Source of the DNA: UBA7662 sp036787895
Lineage (GTDB): Bacteria; Bacteroidota; Bacteroidia; UBA7662
Direction: 5' to 3'
Assembly: GCA_036787895.1 (NCBI GenBank)
Contig: DAIQOK010000011.1
Coordinates: 1-64,000, forward strand
DNA: 64,000 nt
The notes below the pieces were generated by a model. That model was given only the letters and a program-made list of their open reading frames with translations, was not told the DNA's origin and did no database searches. Positions within the stretch are counted from its first letter, which is position 1; each line of letters starts with the position of its first letter. Of the stretch, positions 53,235-61,316 are shown piece after piece. The translations under genes and the position numbers were made by a program.

Positions 53235-53774
53235 ATGCCAGCACCGCTCGTTTTAAAACCGGCACTACTCTTTTTATTGATTTTTGGATGGAATGCTATA
53301 TGCGAGGCACAATACAAAGAGAAAAGGAAAAAGTATGGTCCGATGGCATACAGCTACCAGGCTGGCGACCCACATCCACCGTTTGCTGCAGCTTTGGGCG
53401 CTGCAATTTTGCCCGGAGCCGGTCACCTCATCGCCGGCGAACCGAGGCGGGCATTAGGTTTTGCCGGTGGTTTTTATGGCAGCTTGGCCTTGAGTTATGT
53501 TGGACTCACCAATTTATTGGATGAAGATTTTAATCGTATTAATACAGACAGACTGAATAGTAACCCATTTAAAATGCTTTTCGTTGTAGGAACGGTGGGT
53601 ACCCTGGTCTGCTACTTTTATGGCATCTTCGACGCCATGGAAGTGGCTGAAATCAATAATCTGGCATACCGACATCGTCAAAAAGGCCCTTATATGCAAC
53701 TCAGTCCGGGTTTCAATACTTTTTCAGGCCAGGCCGAATTCCAGTTTCGGCTGCGCTACGCACTTAATAAATAA
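53235..53774 (+). CDS. DUF5683-family exported protein, copy 1
   Basis: About 179 residues. Signal peptide (LVLKPALLFLLIFGWNAICEAQ) then YKEKRKKYGPMAYSYQAGDPHPPFAA. The central motif AAILPGAGHLIAGEPRRALGF (about residues 54-74) is the DUF5683 hallmark, followed by two hydrophobic segments (about 80-95 and 112-130). It is a membrane-associated protein of unknown role. ATG 53235 starts the signal peptide. It is the first of three linked genes, the third being a paralogue with PGLGQAIADEPLRGLAF at the same place. Confidence 0.8.
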   Translation: MPAPLVLKPALLFLLIFGWNAICEAQYKEKRKKYGPMAYSYQAGDPHPPFAAALGAAILPGAGHLIAGEPRRALGFAGGFYGSLALSYVGLTNLLDEDFNRINTDRLNSNPFKMLFVVGTVGTLVCYFYGIFDAMEVAEINNLAYRHRQKGPYMQLSPGFNTFSGQAEFQFRLRYALNK

Positions 53775-53777
53775 GGT

Positions 53778-54284
53778 GTGACTAGCATCAGAACAGTAAT
53801 TTGTTTTTGCCTGCTTTTTAGCTTTGGCCTTCTGGATGTGCACGCGCAAAATAACCATACGACTAATTCAACAACCTCAGGTATCGACTACCTCGCCATC
53901 AAAAAGGGTTATGCCCTCAGTTGTTCCATACCCGATTCGGCGAGTATTGTGCGGAGTAAATTTGTATTGGATTCGTTGGCAGCCTTCGAAATTAGCCACG
54001 GCCAGAAAGAATTCTGCTACGATCGTGCTTGGACACATTACATCAGCTATTTGAAATGGAAAAAGCTGGAAGATGTGAAGCAAGCGCAAGTTTATTGGGA
54101 ATCCGGTTGGCACAAGTATCAGGACAGCCGGGCGCTTTGGAATTTAGCGACAACTGCTAAAATATTAGGCGATTGTAAGGCTTCCCTGGATTATACGGAG
54201 GAATATGTGCAACTTTTCCCCGAAGACATCAAAAACCGTTACGACCAGCTCTATTTACGTTATAAGTTTTGTCGGGGGTATTGA
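53778..54284 (+). CDS. Exported hypothetical protein, possibly TPR-like
   Basis: A 168-residue protein with a GTG start four nt after the preceding stop. Signal peptide TVICFCLLFSFGLLDVHAQ, then a helical domain: YKSRAL-type pattern WHKYQDSRALWNLATTAKILGDCKASLDYTEEYVQLFP (about 112-150) looks like a TPR pair. Four Cys occur in the mature part. No family was recognised. It lies between two DUF5683 paralogues, so it may work with them; no other initiation codon exists near the signal peptide. Confidence 0.62.
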   Translation: MTSIRTVICFCLLFSFGLLDVHAQNNHTTNSTTSGIDYLAIKKGYALSCSIPDSASIVRSKFVLDSLAAFEISHGQKEFCYDRAWTHYISYLKWKKLEDVKQAQVYWESGWHKYQDSRALWNLATTAKILGDCKASLDYTEEYVQLFPEDIKNRYDQLYLRYKFCRGY

Positions 54285-54420
54285 AAAAAGAATCAACAGC
54301 AACCTCATGCTTTGGTGATTTGTAAATAACCCTTGATACTGACAAGTCTATATCATTAACAAAACACTAAGCTTAACAGAGTCTTTTGTGTAACTTGCTG
54401 CTAACCAATTTACAGAACGT

Positions 54421-54945
54421 ATGAATAAGTCAAAGACTATCATATTCCTACTTTTTATTGAAATACATTTTTTTGTATTAGCTGCTCAAGCACAGTACCG
54501 ACTCAACAAAGACAAATATGATCAATCCAGCTATCAATTTGAACGAGCAGATCCTTATAGACCGATTCATTCTATAATTGCGAGCTCCCTCATGCCGGGT
54601 TTAGGGCAAGCCATTGCAGATGAGCCTCTTCGTGGTTTAGCATTTTTTGGCATTTATCTGGCAAGTGCTATTCCAATGACTCAAAGTGCAGGCTATTTAC
54701 TGACCGGCGAGCCAAATCTAAAACTAAGTACGAATCAAGCGAATATTATATTTGTCACGAGTGCAAGTACGATGTTGTTGACCCAAATTATTGCAGCGAT
54801 AGATGCTGGCCGGGTAGCTCGGGTGAATTCGATGGCTTTAAGAGATAAAAATACTCGCAGTCAGCTTCAGTTCTATCCTCGGGTCAATTTCAGCCAGTTC
54901 TACAGTGCACCTGGCCTGGAAGCCTGTTTAGTATGGCAACTGTAG
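54421..54945 (+). CDS. DUF5683-family exported protein, copy 2
   Basis: A 174-residue paralogue of the protein at 53235. A hydrophobic leader (SKTIIFLLFIEIHFFVLAAQAQ) is followed by YRLNKDKYDQSSYQFERADPYRPIHSI, parallel to the first copy, and by PGLGQAIADEPLRGLAF with following spans. The two copies diverge strongly outside the motif. It has a 136-nt upstream spacer with no promoter core. A two-stem terminator follows. Confidence 0.78.
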   Translation: MNKSKTIIFLLFIEIHFFVLAAQAQYRLNKDKYDQSSYQFERADPYRPIHSIIASSLMPGLGQAIADEPLRGLAFFGIYLASAIPMTQSAGYLLTGEPNLKLSTNQANIIFVTSASTMLLTQIIAAIDAGRVARVNSMALRDKNTRSQLQFYPRVNFSQFYSAPGLEACLVWQL

Positions 54946-54987
54946 CCATTTGAAGCATGAATTCTGAAACTCAGCCAAAAAAATATT

Positions 54988-55043
54988 GTCAGGCTGAGGA
55001 TTGACAAACCTAAGCTGGTTGTCAGCTTATAACCTGACATTTT
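54988..55043 (+). terminator. Branched terminator after the DUF5683 cassette
   Basis: Outer stem GTCAGG (54988-54993)/CCTGAC (55033-55038), with an inner stem TGACAA-CC/GG-TTGTCA, is followed by five T. The A/T-rich flank also precedes the convergent pyrB stop by about 35 nt. Confidence 0.65.
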
Positions 55044-55072
55044 TAATTAAAGACAGCTAAAAACAGCTAAAA

Positions 55073-56008
55073 TTACGCCCTCACAATCTTATCCGCCAGC
55101 AAGTAAAGTACCGCCATACGTATGGCCACGCCGTTTTCGACCTGATTGAGAATGATGCTTTGACCGGAATCAGCCACATCGGAAGTAATCTCCACACCGC
55201 GGTTGATGGGGCCGGGATGCATGATGGTGATTTCCTTATCCAAGCTTTCGAGCATGGCTTTGTTGATGCCGAACTGCAGCGTATACTCCCGCATACTGGG
55301 GAAATAACGGGTTTGCTGGCGTTCGAGCTGTATGCGCAATACATTGGCCACATCGCACCAGGCCAGGGCTTTGCGAACGTCATGTTCTACTTTCACCCCC
55401 AATTCAGCCATATAACGTGGCATGAGGGTGGTTGGTCCGCAAACCATTACTTCAGCGCCCAGTTTTTGGAGGCAGAAGATATTGCTCATAGCCACCCGCG
55501 AATGAAGTATATCACCAATGATGGCCACTTTTAAGCCCGCGACATGGCCGTATTTTTCGCGTATCGAAAAGGCATCGAGCAAGGCCTGGGTGGGGTGTTC
55601 GTGTGCACCGTCGCCAGCATTGATTACCTTGGCGTCGATATTGGCCGCGAGAAATTGGCAGGCGCCAGGACTGCTGTGTCGCATCACTACCATATCCACC
55701 TTCATGGCGAGTATGTTCTTGACGGTATCCACCAGCGTCTCACCTTTGGAAACCGACGAGCCGGAGCTCGAGAAATTCACGACATCGGCAGAGAGGCGTT
55801 TTTCTGCCAATTCAAAACTGAGGCGGGTGCGGGTAGAGTTTTCGAAGAAGATATTGGCGATGGTAATATCACGCAGAGAAGGCACCTTTTTAATGGGCCT
55901 GTTGATGACGTCTTTGAAGTTGTCGGCAGTGCTGAAAATGAGCTCGATATCAGCTGTGCTGAGCTCCTTGATGCTGATGAGGTGAGATGTACTGAGTGCC
56001 TGTGCCAT
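55073..56008 (-). CDS. pyrB: Aspartate carbamoyltransferase catalytic subunit
   Basis: A 311-residue enzyme forming carbamoyl-aspartate, the first committed step of pyrimidine synthesis. Carbamoyl-phosphate loop FFENSTRTRLSFE (about 53-65), HPTQALLD (about 129-136) and the C-terminal MHPGPINRGVE all match. No regulatory PyrI is adjacent. The start overlaps the pyrR stop as TAATG; longer starts would run into pyrR. It is last of three genes: EVE protein, pyrR, pyrB. Confidence 0.97.
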   Translation of the reverse strand: MAQALSTSHLISIKELSTADIELIFSTADNFKDVINRPIKKVPSLRDITIANIFFENSTRTRLSFELAEKRLSADVVNFSSSGSSVSKGETLVDTVKNILAMKVDMVVMRHSSPGACQFLAANIDAKVINAGDGAHEHPTQALLDAFSIREKYGHVAGLKVAIIGDILHSRVAMSNIFCLQKLGAEVMVCGPTTLMPRYMAELGVKVEHDVRKALAWCDVANVLRIQLERQQTRYFPSMREYTLQFGINKAMLESLDKEITIMHPGPINRGVEITSDVADSGQSIILNQVENGVAIRMAVLYLLADKIVRA

Positions 56009-56547
56009 TATTGCGATACGATCCAGATGTTGTCTTTTCCATTCACCTCTTTCCATTCCACAAGTATTTTTTCGTTTTCGGCAGTATTTACCCGTTTTCC
56101 TAAAAAGTCGGGTTTCACCGGAAATTCCTGCGAATACCTGCGCTCGATGAGTACAAGTAGCTCCACTTTGGCGGGACGGCCAAAATCGATGAGGGCGTCG
56201 AGACCGGCACGTATGGTGCGACCGGTAAAAAACACATCATCTATCAATACCACCTCTTTGCCCTCAATGCTGAAATCAATACGGGTTTCGCTGGGAATAA
56301 GGGGTTCCTCCCGGCGTCGGAAGTCGTCGCGGTAGAAAGTCACATCGAGCAAACCAAAAGTGACCGGCTTGGCAGTTAGCTTTTCGATTTTCTGATGAAT
56401 GCGAGCTGCCAACTGAGTTCCGCGTGGTTGTAAACCAATCAATACGGTATTTTCGAATTTCCCATGTTGCTCTATCAACTGGGCACAGAGCCTATCAATA
56501 ATGATGGGCAGCTGTTTGGTATCGACGATCAGGCGGCGTTCACTCAT
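56008..56547 (-). CDS. pyrR: PyrR bifunctional regulator / uracil phosphoribosyltransferase
   Basis: A 179-residue PRTase-fold protein. The PRPP-binding loop VLIDDVFFTGRTIRAGLDA (about 100-118) and LIGLQPRGTQLA (about 36-47) are typical of PyrR, which in other bacteria binds pyr leader RNA in a UMP/UTP-dependent way and attenuates transcription. No attenuator hairpin is visible in the 1-nt junction with pyrB, so any control would be exerted upstream of the EVE gene. Overlaps the EVE gene by four bases (ATGA). Confidence 0.95.
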   Translation of the reverse strand: MSERRLIVDTKQLPIIIDRLCAQLIEQHGKFENTVLIGLQPRGTQLAARIHQKIEKLTAKPVTFGLLDVTFYRDDFRRREEPLIPSETRIDFSIEGKEVVLIDDVFFTGRTIRAGLDALIDFGRPAKVELLVLIERRYSQEFPVKPDFLGKRVNTAENEKILVEWKEVNGKDNIWIVSQ

Positions 56548-56951
56548 AGTTCCGAGAGGGCTAAGATAGCATCAAAATGGGCTTTGCTTACCGGCATCAC
56601 CGACAAACGACTGTGACGCACCAAAAGCAGGTCGGCAAATTGTGGGTCGGCTTTGAGTGTTTTCAGCGTAACCGGTTTTTTCAATGGGCGAAGTGGCTCA
56701 ACTTCTACCGCCAGCCAACGCTCATCTTCTGTAGTGGGGTCGGGGAAACTGGAGGCGGTAATTTTGACCATGCCCACGATTTCCTGGCCGATATTACTGT
56801 GATAAAACAAGGCAATATCACCTATCAGCATATCGCGGAGATTATTGCGTGCCTGGTAATTTCTTACGCCATCCCAAATACCCTTTCCCTCTTTTGTCAA
56901 TTTATCGAAACTGTAGACGTCGGGTTCGGATTTGAGCAACCAATAATTCAT
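56544..56951 (-). CDS. EVE domain protein (PUA-like)
   Basis: A 135-residue single-domain EVE protein of the ASCH/PUA superfamily. MNYWLLKSEPDVYSFDKL, WDGVRNYQARNNL (about 26-38) and YHSNIGQEIVGMVKI form the conserved pocket, related to readers of modified nucleic-acid bases. It is first in the operon with pyrR and pyrB. A TATTTTTG core ends 5 nt before the ATG. Association with pyrimidine genes suggests a modified-base or pyrimidine-related role, but this is inference. Confidence 0.92.
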   Translation of the reverse strand: MNYWLLKSEPDVYSFDKLTKEGKGIWDGVRNYQARNNLRDMLIGDIALFYHSNIGQEIVGMVKITASSFPDPTTEDERWLAVEVEPLRPLKKPVTLKTLKADPQFADLLLVRHSRLSVMPVSKAHFDAILALSEL

Positions 56952-56956
56952 GGTCT

Positions 56957-56964
56957 CAAAAATA
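56957..56964 (-). promoter_or_regulatory. -7-like core of the EVE-pyrR-pyrB operon
   Basis: TATTTTTG on the minus strand fits TAnnTTTG and is followed by AGACC and the ATG, so the mRNA would be leaderless. No TTG lies at the expected -33 distance. Confidence 0.4.
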
Positions 56965-57090
56965 GGTATTTGTTGGGCTTAGCGATGAATTCCCGATCAT
57001 AAAATCCTAACGATCTAATTTCCTGCTATTTTTCTGACGCGCTGTAATATTTCCGGCAGCAGTAGTACTAACTGTCCAAAAATGATGCTT

Positions 57091-58101
57091 ATGAAAACTT
57101 TCAATTTGCTTTTTTTGGCGTTGTTCCTGCTATTGAAGCCCGTCACAGCCCTATCGCCCACCAACGAAAAAACCCTGCTTTGGGAAATCAGTGGCAATGG
57201 TTTGAAGAAAAAAAGCTACCTCTTCGGTACCTACCACCTCGTAAACAATGGTTTAATCGATCATTATCCAGCGGTGCAAAAGGCCTTGCGGAAATCCAAA
57301 ACCATGGTAGTCGAAACCGTTATCGACTCTAATGAACTGGCTGCCTTGAGTTTGTTGATGCTTGCCCCCGACGGACCGGGCTGGACAGCGGCACTCAGTG
57401 CCGATGAAAAGCAACGGCTGGATCAAAATTTGAAAAAATTTGTTGGTCCCGGATTAGAGCAAATGGCTGTGTTCAAACCCAGTGCCGTTAGTGCCACCCT
57501 CGCCTTGATGGCCACCCGTGCCGCCTTGGAAGACACGCTGAAAATGTACAAAGGCGAACCCATCGATGGCTGGATTGCCAAACAAGGTCGCAAAAAAAGG
57601 AAACAGTTGGTGGCGCTGGAAAGTCTGAAGGAACAATTTGAGCTATTATACAATAGCGATTCGTTGCCTGCTCAAATAAAGCAGTTGCAAGCGCTTATCC
57701 AGCAGTTCGATAGTCTGGATATCTACACCACTGAGCTTTACTTTGCTTTTCTGGCCCAGGATCACCAAGCCATGCAAGCCATCGCTGCCAAACATGCCGG
57801 GCAAATAGGCGGACTGGAGACCTTACTCTACGACCGAAACAAACGCTGGCTCGATACCCTGCCCCAATTGATGGCCCAAAACCCCACTTTTATTGCAGTA
57901 GGTGCCTTGCACCTGAGCGGTGACCAAGGTGTTATCCAACTGCTTCGACACGCGGGCTATACCGTCAAACCCATGCGGAACCGCTACGAAAAACACCCCA
58001 ACAGCGGGGGCGATGCCTCGGTGGTGCTTTTGCTGCTGTTGCCCGCTTTAATGAGCGACGGTCGCTTAATTTCAGAAAACAAACAGTATGGCATCGGCTA
58101 A
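57091..58101 (+). CDS. TraB/GumN-family exported protein
   Basis: About 336 residues. Signal peptide (MKTFNLLFLALFLLLKPVTA), then a TraB/GumN (PrsW/Tiki-like) fold: SYLFGTYHL near residue 43 and FIAVGALHLSGDQG near 275 hold the paired G-x-x-H motifs, with VVETVID between. The related Tiki proteins are metalloproteases; here catalysis is possible but unproven. Starts ATG 57082 and 57085 are alternatives. The 3' end overlaps the sigma-factor gene by 14 nt, so the two are coupled. Confidence 0.8.
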   Translation: MKTFNLLFLALFLLLKPVTALSPTNEKTLLWEISGNGLKKKSYLFGTYHLVNNGLIDHYPAVQKALRKSKTMVVETVIDSNELAALSLLMLAPDGPGWTAALSADEKQRLDQNLKKFVGPGLEQMAVFKPSAVSATLALMATRAALEDTLKMYKGEPIDGWIAKQGRKKRKQLVALESLKEQFELLYNSDSLPAQIKQLQALIQQFDSLDIYTTELYFAFLAQDHQAMQAIAAKHAGQIGGLETLLYDRNKRWLDTLPQLMAQNPTFIAVGALHLSGDQGVIQLLRHAGYTVKPMRNRYEKHPNSGGDASVVLLLLLPALMSDGRLISENKQYGIG

Positions 58102-58579
58102 CAGTAATTTTCTGCAATTACTCAATCAGCACAGAGGCATAGTACACAAAATTGCGCGTCTCTATGCCGATACCGCCGACGACCAGCAAGACCTCTACCA
58201 CGATGTGGTAGCCCAGGCGCTGGAAGCCTGGCCCAGGTTTGAACAACGGTCGGCCTTTTCGACCTGGCTCTACCGGGTGGCGCTCAATACCGCCCTCACC
58301 TGGCGGCGCAAGGAAGAAAAACGCATGAAGGCAGAGGCACAATCGGAATGGCATGTCACTGAAAACGATCCAAGGCAAGCCCAAATCGATTGGCTTTACC
58401 AGCACATGCGCCGGCTCGACCCCATCAGCCGCATGCTTCTTACCCTTCGTCTCGAAGGTTACGATATGCAACAAATCGCCGAAATCACCGGCATAAACAG
58501 CAATAACGCTACGGTAAAAATACACCGGGCTAAAAATTTACTCAGTACATGGCTACAACAACACCCCCTGACAGCTTAG
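58088..58579 (+). CDS. ECF-type RNA polymerase sigma factor
   Basis: A 163-residue group 4 sigma factor. Region 2 ends in WPRFEQRSAFSTWLYRVALNTAL (about 47-70), including the DNA-melting/-10 recognition part; region 4 is DPISRMLLTLRLEGYDMQQIAEITGI with NATVKIHRAKNLL as the recognition helix (about 135-155). It overlaps both neighbours: TraB upstream by 14 nt and the membrane protein downstream by 31 nt. Such overlaps usually mean the downstream membrane protein is its anti-sigma factor. Its target promoter cannot be read from this window. Confidence 0.92.
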   Translation: MASANSNFLQLLNQHRGIVHKIARLYADTADDQQDLYHDVVAQALEAWPRFEQRSAFSTWLYRVALNTALTWRRKEEKRMKAEAQSEWHVTENDPRQAQIDWLYQHMRRLDPISRMLLTLRLEGYDMQQIAEITGINSNNATVKIHRAKNLLSTWLQQHPLTA

Positions 58580-59175
58580 AAAGCTTGTGGAGCAGCTTAA
58601 GTGCTGCACCTGTGCCTGAGCTAAAATCGGCACAACAAATTCAGGCCAAAGCCAACGACCCCTTGGCCAAATTGCGACGCAACATTCGCATCAACAATGG
58701 TTATGGGATCATATTCGGCCTATTGTTCATCGCGCTATTTGTTTATTTCGATTTCTTCTGGGTGCGCTTTTTCATCGGCATTTTACTACTTGGCTTTGCC
58801 TTGTCGACGGTCTATAACAGCTATTTAATACGCAAAGTCCTCCTCACCCCTGCAGCCGATGAAAACATCCTCATTCGATTACGCCTGATTCATTACCGCA
58901 TGAAAAAAGCTTTGCAAACCATCGAAATCGTGGCGTTGTTTTTTTATCCATTCAGCCTGACTGCCGGCTTTATTATGGCTTTAGCTGAGGCCGGCAAACT
59001 GGATAAATTGAGTACAGAACCTCTCCTTCAGGGTTTATTAATCGCCTGTTTTATCATCATTGTGCCTATCTGCTATTTCATTACCAAATGGATGAACAAA
59101 ATTGCCTTTGGTAAAGAAATTGCTAAGATTCACGACTTAATAGTAGCTTTTGAATCGACTGAAGAAGACGGTTAA
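58549..59175 (+). CDS. Membrane protein linked to the ECF sigma, possible anti-sigma
   Basis: A 208-residue protein with a cytoplasmic N-terminus of about 50 residues (PDSLESLWSSLSAAPVP then DPLAKLRRNIRINNGYG) and four spans: about 53-72, 74-92, 122-146 and 158-180. No ZAS zinc motif (H-x3-C-x2-C) is present, so it is not a classic anti-sigma. The 31-nt overlap with the sigma gene makes a regulatory link plausible. No family recognised. Confidence 0.7.
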   Translation: MATTTPPDSLESLWSSLSAAPVPELKSAQQIQAKANDPLAKLRRNIRINNGYGIIFGLLFIALFVYFDFFWVRFFIGILLLGFALSTVYNSYLIRKVLLTPAADENILIRLRLIHYRMKKALQTIEIVALFFYPFSLTAGFIMALAEAGKLDKLSTEPLLQGLLIACFIIIVPICYFITKWMNKIAFGKEIAKIHDLIVAFESTEEDG

Positions 59176-59221
59176 ATAAAGTCTGTTAGTTCATTGTATT
59201 GGTTCATGACACTCTAACTAA

Positions 59222-59320
59222 TTCCGTCTGGAGCAAGCTCGCGCTAATCCCAAGCACAAGAAAATACGGCTGAAGCTATCGAAGCAGATTCAACTGGATC
59301 GCTACACGCGCAAAACATAA
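59222..59320 (+). other. Start-less open stretch, possible gene remnant
   Basis: Thirty-two sense codons follow a stop at 59219 and run to TAA at 59318-59320. They encode a basic peptide (FRLEQARANPKHKKIRLKL then SKQIQLDRYTRKT) with base use more gene-like than the flanking spacer. No start codon or family. It may be a decayed gene end or chance; GAGCAAGCTC here is self-complementary. It fills most of the 169-nt spacer. Confidence 0.2.
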
Positions 59321-59344
59321 AGGCTCAAATCCTGTTTCAAAGCA

Positions 59345-60634
59345 GTGAAAAAGCCAAAAATTTACTGGTTCAGAAGCGATCTTCGCCTACATGACCAGCC
59401 GGTCATCAATCAACTTTTCCGCGACCCTGAACCATTTATTGCCTTTTATTGCCTCGATGAAGCCATATTGAAAATCAATCAATGGGGGTTCCAAAACACT
59501 TCTTCCATTCGCTTGCAGTTTTTACTTGACCATCTTCGCATAGTAGAAGCGCAACTTGCAGCATTGGGGGTTGCAATGGTTTTCCGAAGAGGAAATGCTG
59601 TCCAAACCCTGCTTGCATGGATGAAAGAACACCAATATACCGAGTTGTATGCAGAAAGATTGGTCGGAAGCCGCGAACAAGCAGCTGAGGACTTGTTGAA
59701 ATCTGAAGCCGAAAAAAGTCAGATAATGGTCCATTTCCATCGAAAGCATACGCTTATTTCACTAGATAGCCTGCCCTTTGACCTTCCTCATTTGCCGGAT
59801 ATATTTACCGATTTCCGCAAACTTCTTGAGAAACATTGTGTACCTGAACCGGTTACCCCAATGTCGTACCCAAACTGGCCAAGATTAGCGATATTGAGTT
59901 CAATTCCTTCCCTGGCCGATTTAGGCTATACCATTTCCCCAGCCGACGCCCGTAATCCATTCGTATTTCGGGCGGGTGAAGCTGCGGCATTGGATCGTTT
60001 GCAATGGTATTTATGGGAAAATCAACATATCAAAAACTACAAACTCACCCGTAATGGGATGTTAGGTGCCCAATATTCCAGCCGTTTTTCGCCCTGGCTG
60101 GCTGTTGGGTCCCTCTCTCCCCGGCTCATTTATGCTGAAATCAAACGATTTGAAGCCAAGCATGGCGCCAACGAAAGCACATATTGGTTGTATTTAGAAC
60201 TTTTATGGCGAGACTATTTCCAATTTGTTGCACTAAAGGCTGGTTCAGCTTTATTTAAAGCAGGGGGCATTAAAAACTCATCAAAAAGAAATGGATTTGA
60301 CCCGGAACGCTTTAAACACTGGTGTGAAGGCAGAACAGGCCAACCGTTTATCGATGCCAATATGCGAGAACTGCTGGCAACCGGCTGGATGAGTAATCGT
60401 GGCCGTCAAAATGTAGCCAGCTATCTGGTACACGACCTAAATCAGGATTGGCGTGCCGGGGCCGCCTGGTTTGAGGCGCAGCTCATCGATTATGATCCAG
60501 CCAGTAATTATGGCAATTGGAATTATATCGCTGGCATAGGTAACGACCCGAGAGAAAACAGAAGGTTTAATCCCGAAAAACAAGCCAAACAATACGACCC
60601 GGATGGCAGCTATCAAAATTTGTGGCTCAGTTAA
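59345..60634 (+). CDS. DASH-type cryptochrome/photolyase
   Basis: A 429-residue photolyase-fold flavoprotein. N-terminal alpha/beta domain (IYWFRSDLRLHDQP, about 5-18) and the FAD domain with TRNGMLGAQYSSRFSPWLAVGSLSP (about 238-262), LELLWRDYFQFVALKAG (about 290) and the very conserved WMSNRGRQNVASYL (about 353-366) followed by DYDPASNYGNWNYIAGIGNDPREN. The spectrum of repair (single-stranded DNA or loop CPDs) is typical of DASH proteins. GTG start is the only one that yields the conserved N-terminus. The stop overlaps the TRIC gene by 8 nt. Confidence 0.94.
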   Translation: MKKPKIYWFRSDLRLHDQPVINQLFRDPEPFIAFYCLDEAILKINQWGFQNTSSIRLQFLLDHLRIVEAQLAALGVAMVFRRGNAVQTLLAWMKEHQYTELYAERLVGSREQAAEDLLKSEAEKSQIMVHFHRKHTLISLDSLPFDLPHLPDIFTDFRKLLEKHCVPEPVTPMSYPNWPRLAILSSIPSLADLGYTISPADARNPFVFRAGEAAALDRLQWYLWENQHIKNYKLTRNGMLGAQYSSRFSPWLAVGSLSPRLIYAEIKRFEAKHGANESTYWLYLELLWRDYFQFVALKAGSALFKAGGIKNSSKRNGFDPERFKHWCEGRTGQPFIDANMRELLATGWMSNRGRQNVASYLVHDLNQDWRAGAAWFEAQLIDYDPASNYGNWNYIAGIGNDPRENRRFNPEKQAKQYDPDGSYQNLWLS

Positions 60635-61229
60635 TTCGTCCGAGGGTGATTTTGTACTTAACAGCTGTAAAGCGTATGGAAATTATACTAAGAATGGATA
60701 AAATTAAATTCCAGTCCCTGTCTAATCCCAAATAATTCAGGAATAAATAAATTGCCGCTCCGGCGAGGCAGGCGGTTGCATAGATTTCTTTGCGAAAAAT
60801 AACTGGAATTTCATTGGTTAATGTATCCCGGATTACACCACCCATAACGGCGGAAAACATGCCCATGATAGCTGCAATTTCAGGCTGAACGCCTACTGAA
60901 AGCGCCTTTTCTACCCCTAAAACTGTGAAAAAACCTATCCCGAACGTATCGAAAAAGAAAAGGGTTTTACGAAGCCTGATCAGAAAATTGAAGGCGAAAT
61001 AAGTCGTTAAAATGCCGGCAATTACGGCATACAAAAAATGGATATTTCCAATCCAAACCAGGGGGTAACTCCCCAATAAAACATCCCTCAGTGTACCACC
61101 TCCTATGGCCGTCAAAAATCCGGTAAATCCGGCACCGAACCAATCATGTTCTTTGTCCTTTACCGCCAAGGCTCCTGAAATGGCGAAGGCATAGGTGCCC
61201 AGAAGCTCAAAAACATGTTGAAGATCCAT
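60627..61229 (-). CDS. Trimeric intracellular cation channel family protein (UPF0126/YicG)
   Basis: A 200-residue membrane protein with seven spans in two inverted half-repeats. The repeats carry GTYAFAISGALAVKDKE with FTGFLTAIGGGTLRDVLLG (about 33-50) and later GMFSAVMGGVIRDTLTNE (about 122-138): each half holds GGG/GGV-RD, the TRIC signature. Bacterial TRIC homologues conduct K+ or other cations. Overlaps the photolyase gene tail-to-tail. No promoter core was found before it. Confidence 0.92.
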   Translation of the reverse strand: MDLQHVFELLGTYAFAISGALAVKDKEHDWFGAGFTGFLTAIGGGTLRDVLLGSYPLVWIGNIHFLYAVIAGILTTYFAFNFLIRLRKTLFFFDTFGIGFFTVLGVEKALSVGVQPEIAAIMGMFSAVMGGVIRDTLTNEIPVIFRKEIYATACLAGAAIYLFLNYLGLDRDWNLILSILSIISIRFTAVKYKITLGRIN

Positions 61230-61316
61230 TATGTAAATATAGTCTCTAAATTGACTAAGAAATCAGATCATTATGTCGATTCCTATTATTAGCTTGCACT
61301 AGTGTAAAGGCAAATC

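Noticed and set aside
59300..59340. tRNA T-arm-like string GGCTCAAATCC
   Set aside because: The T stem pairs only partly and no D arm, anticodon arm or acceptor stem can be built around it.
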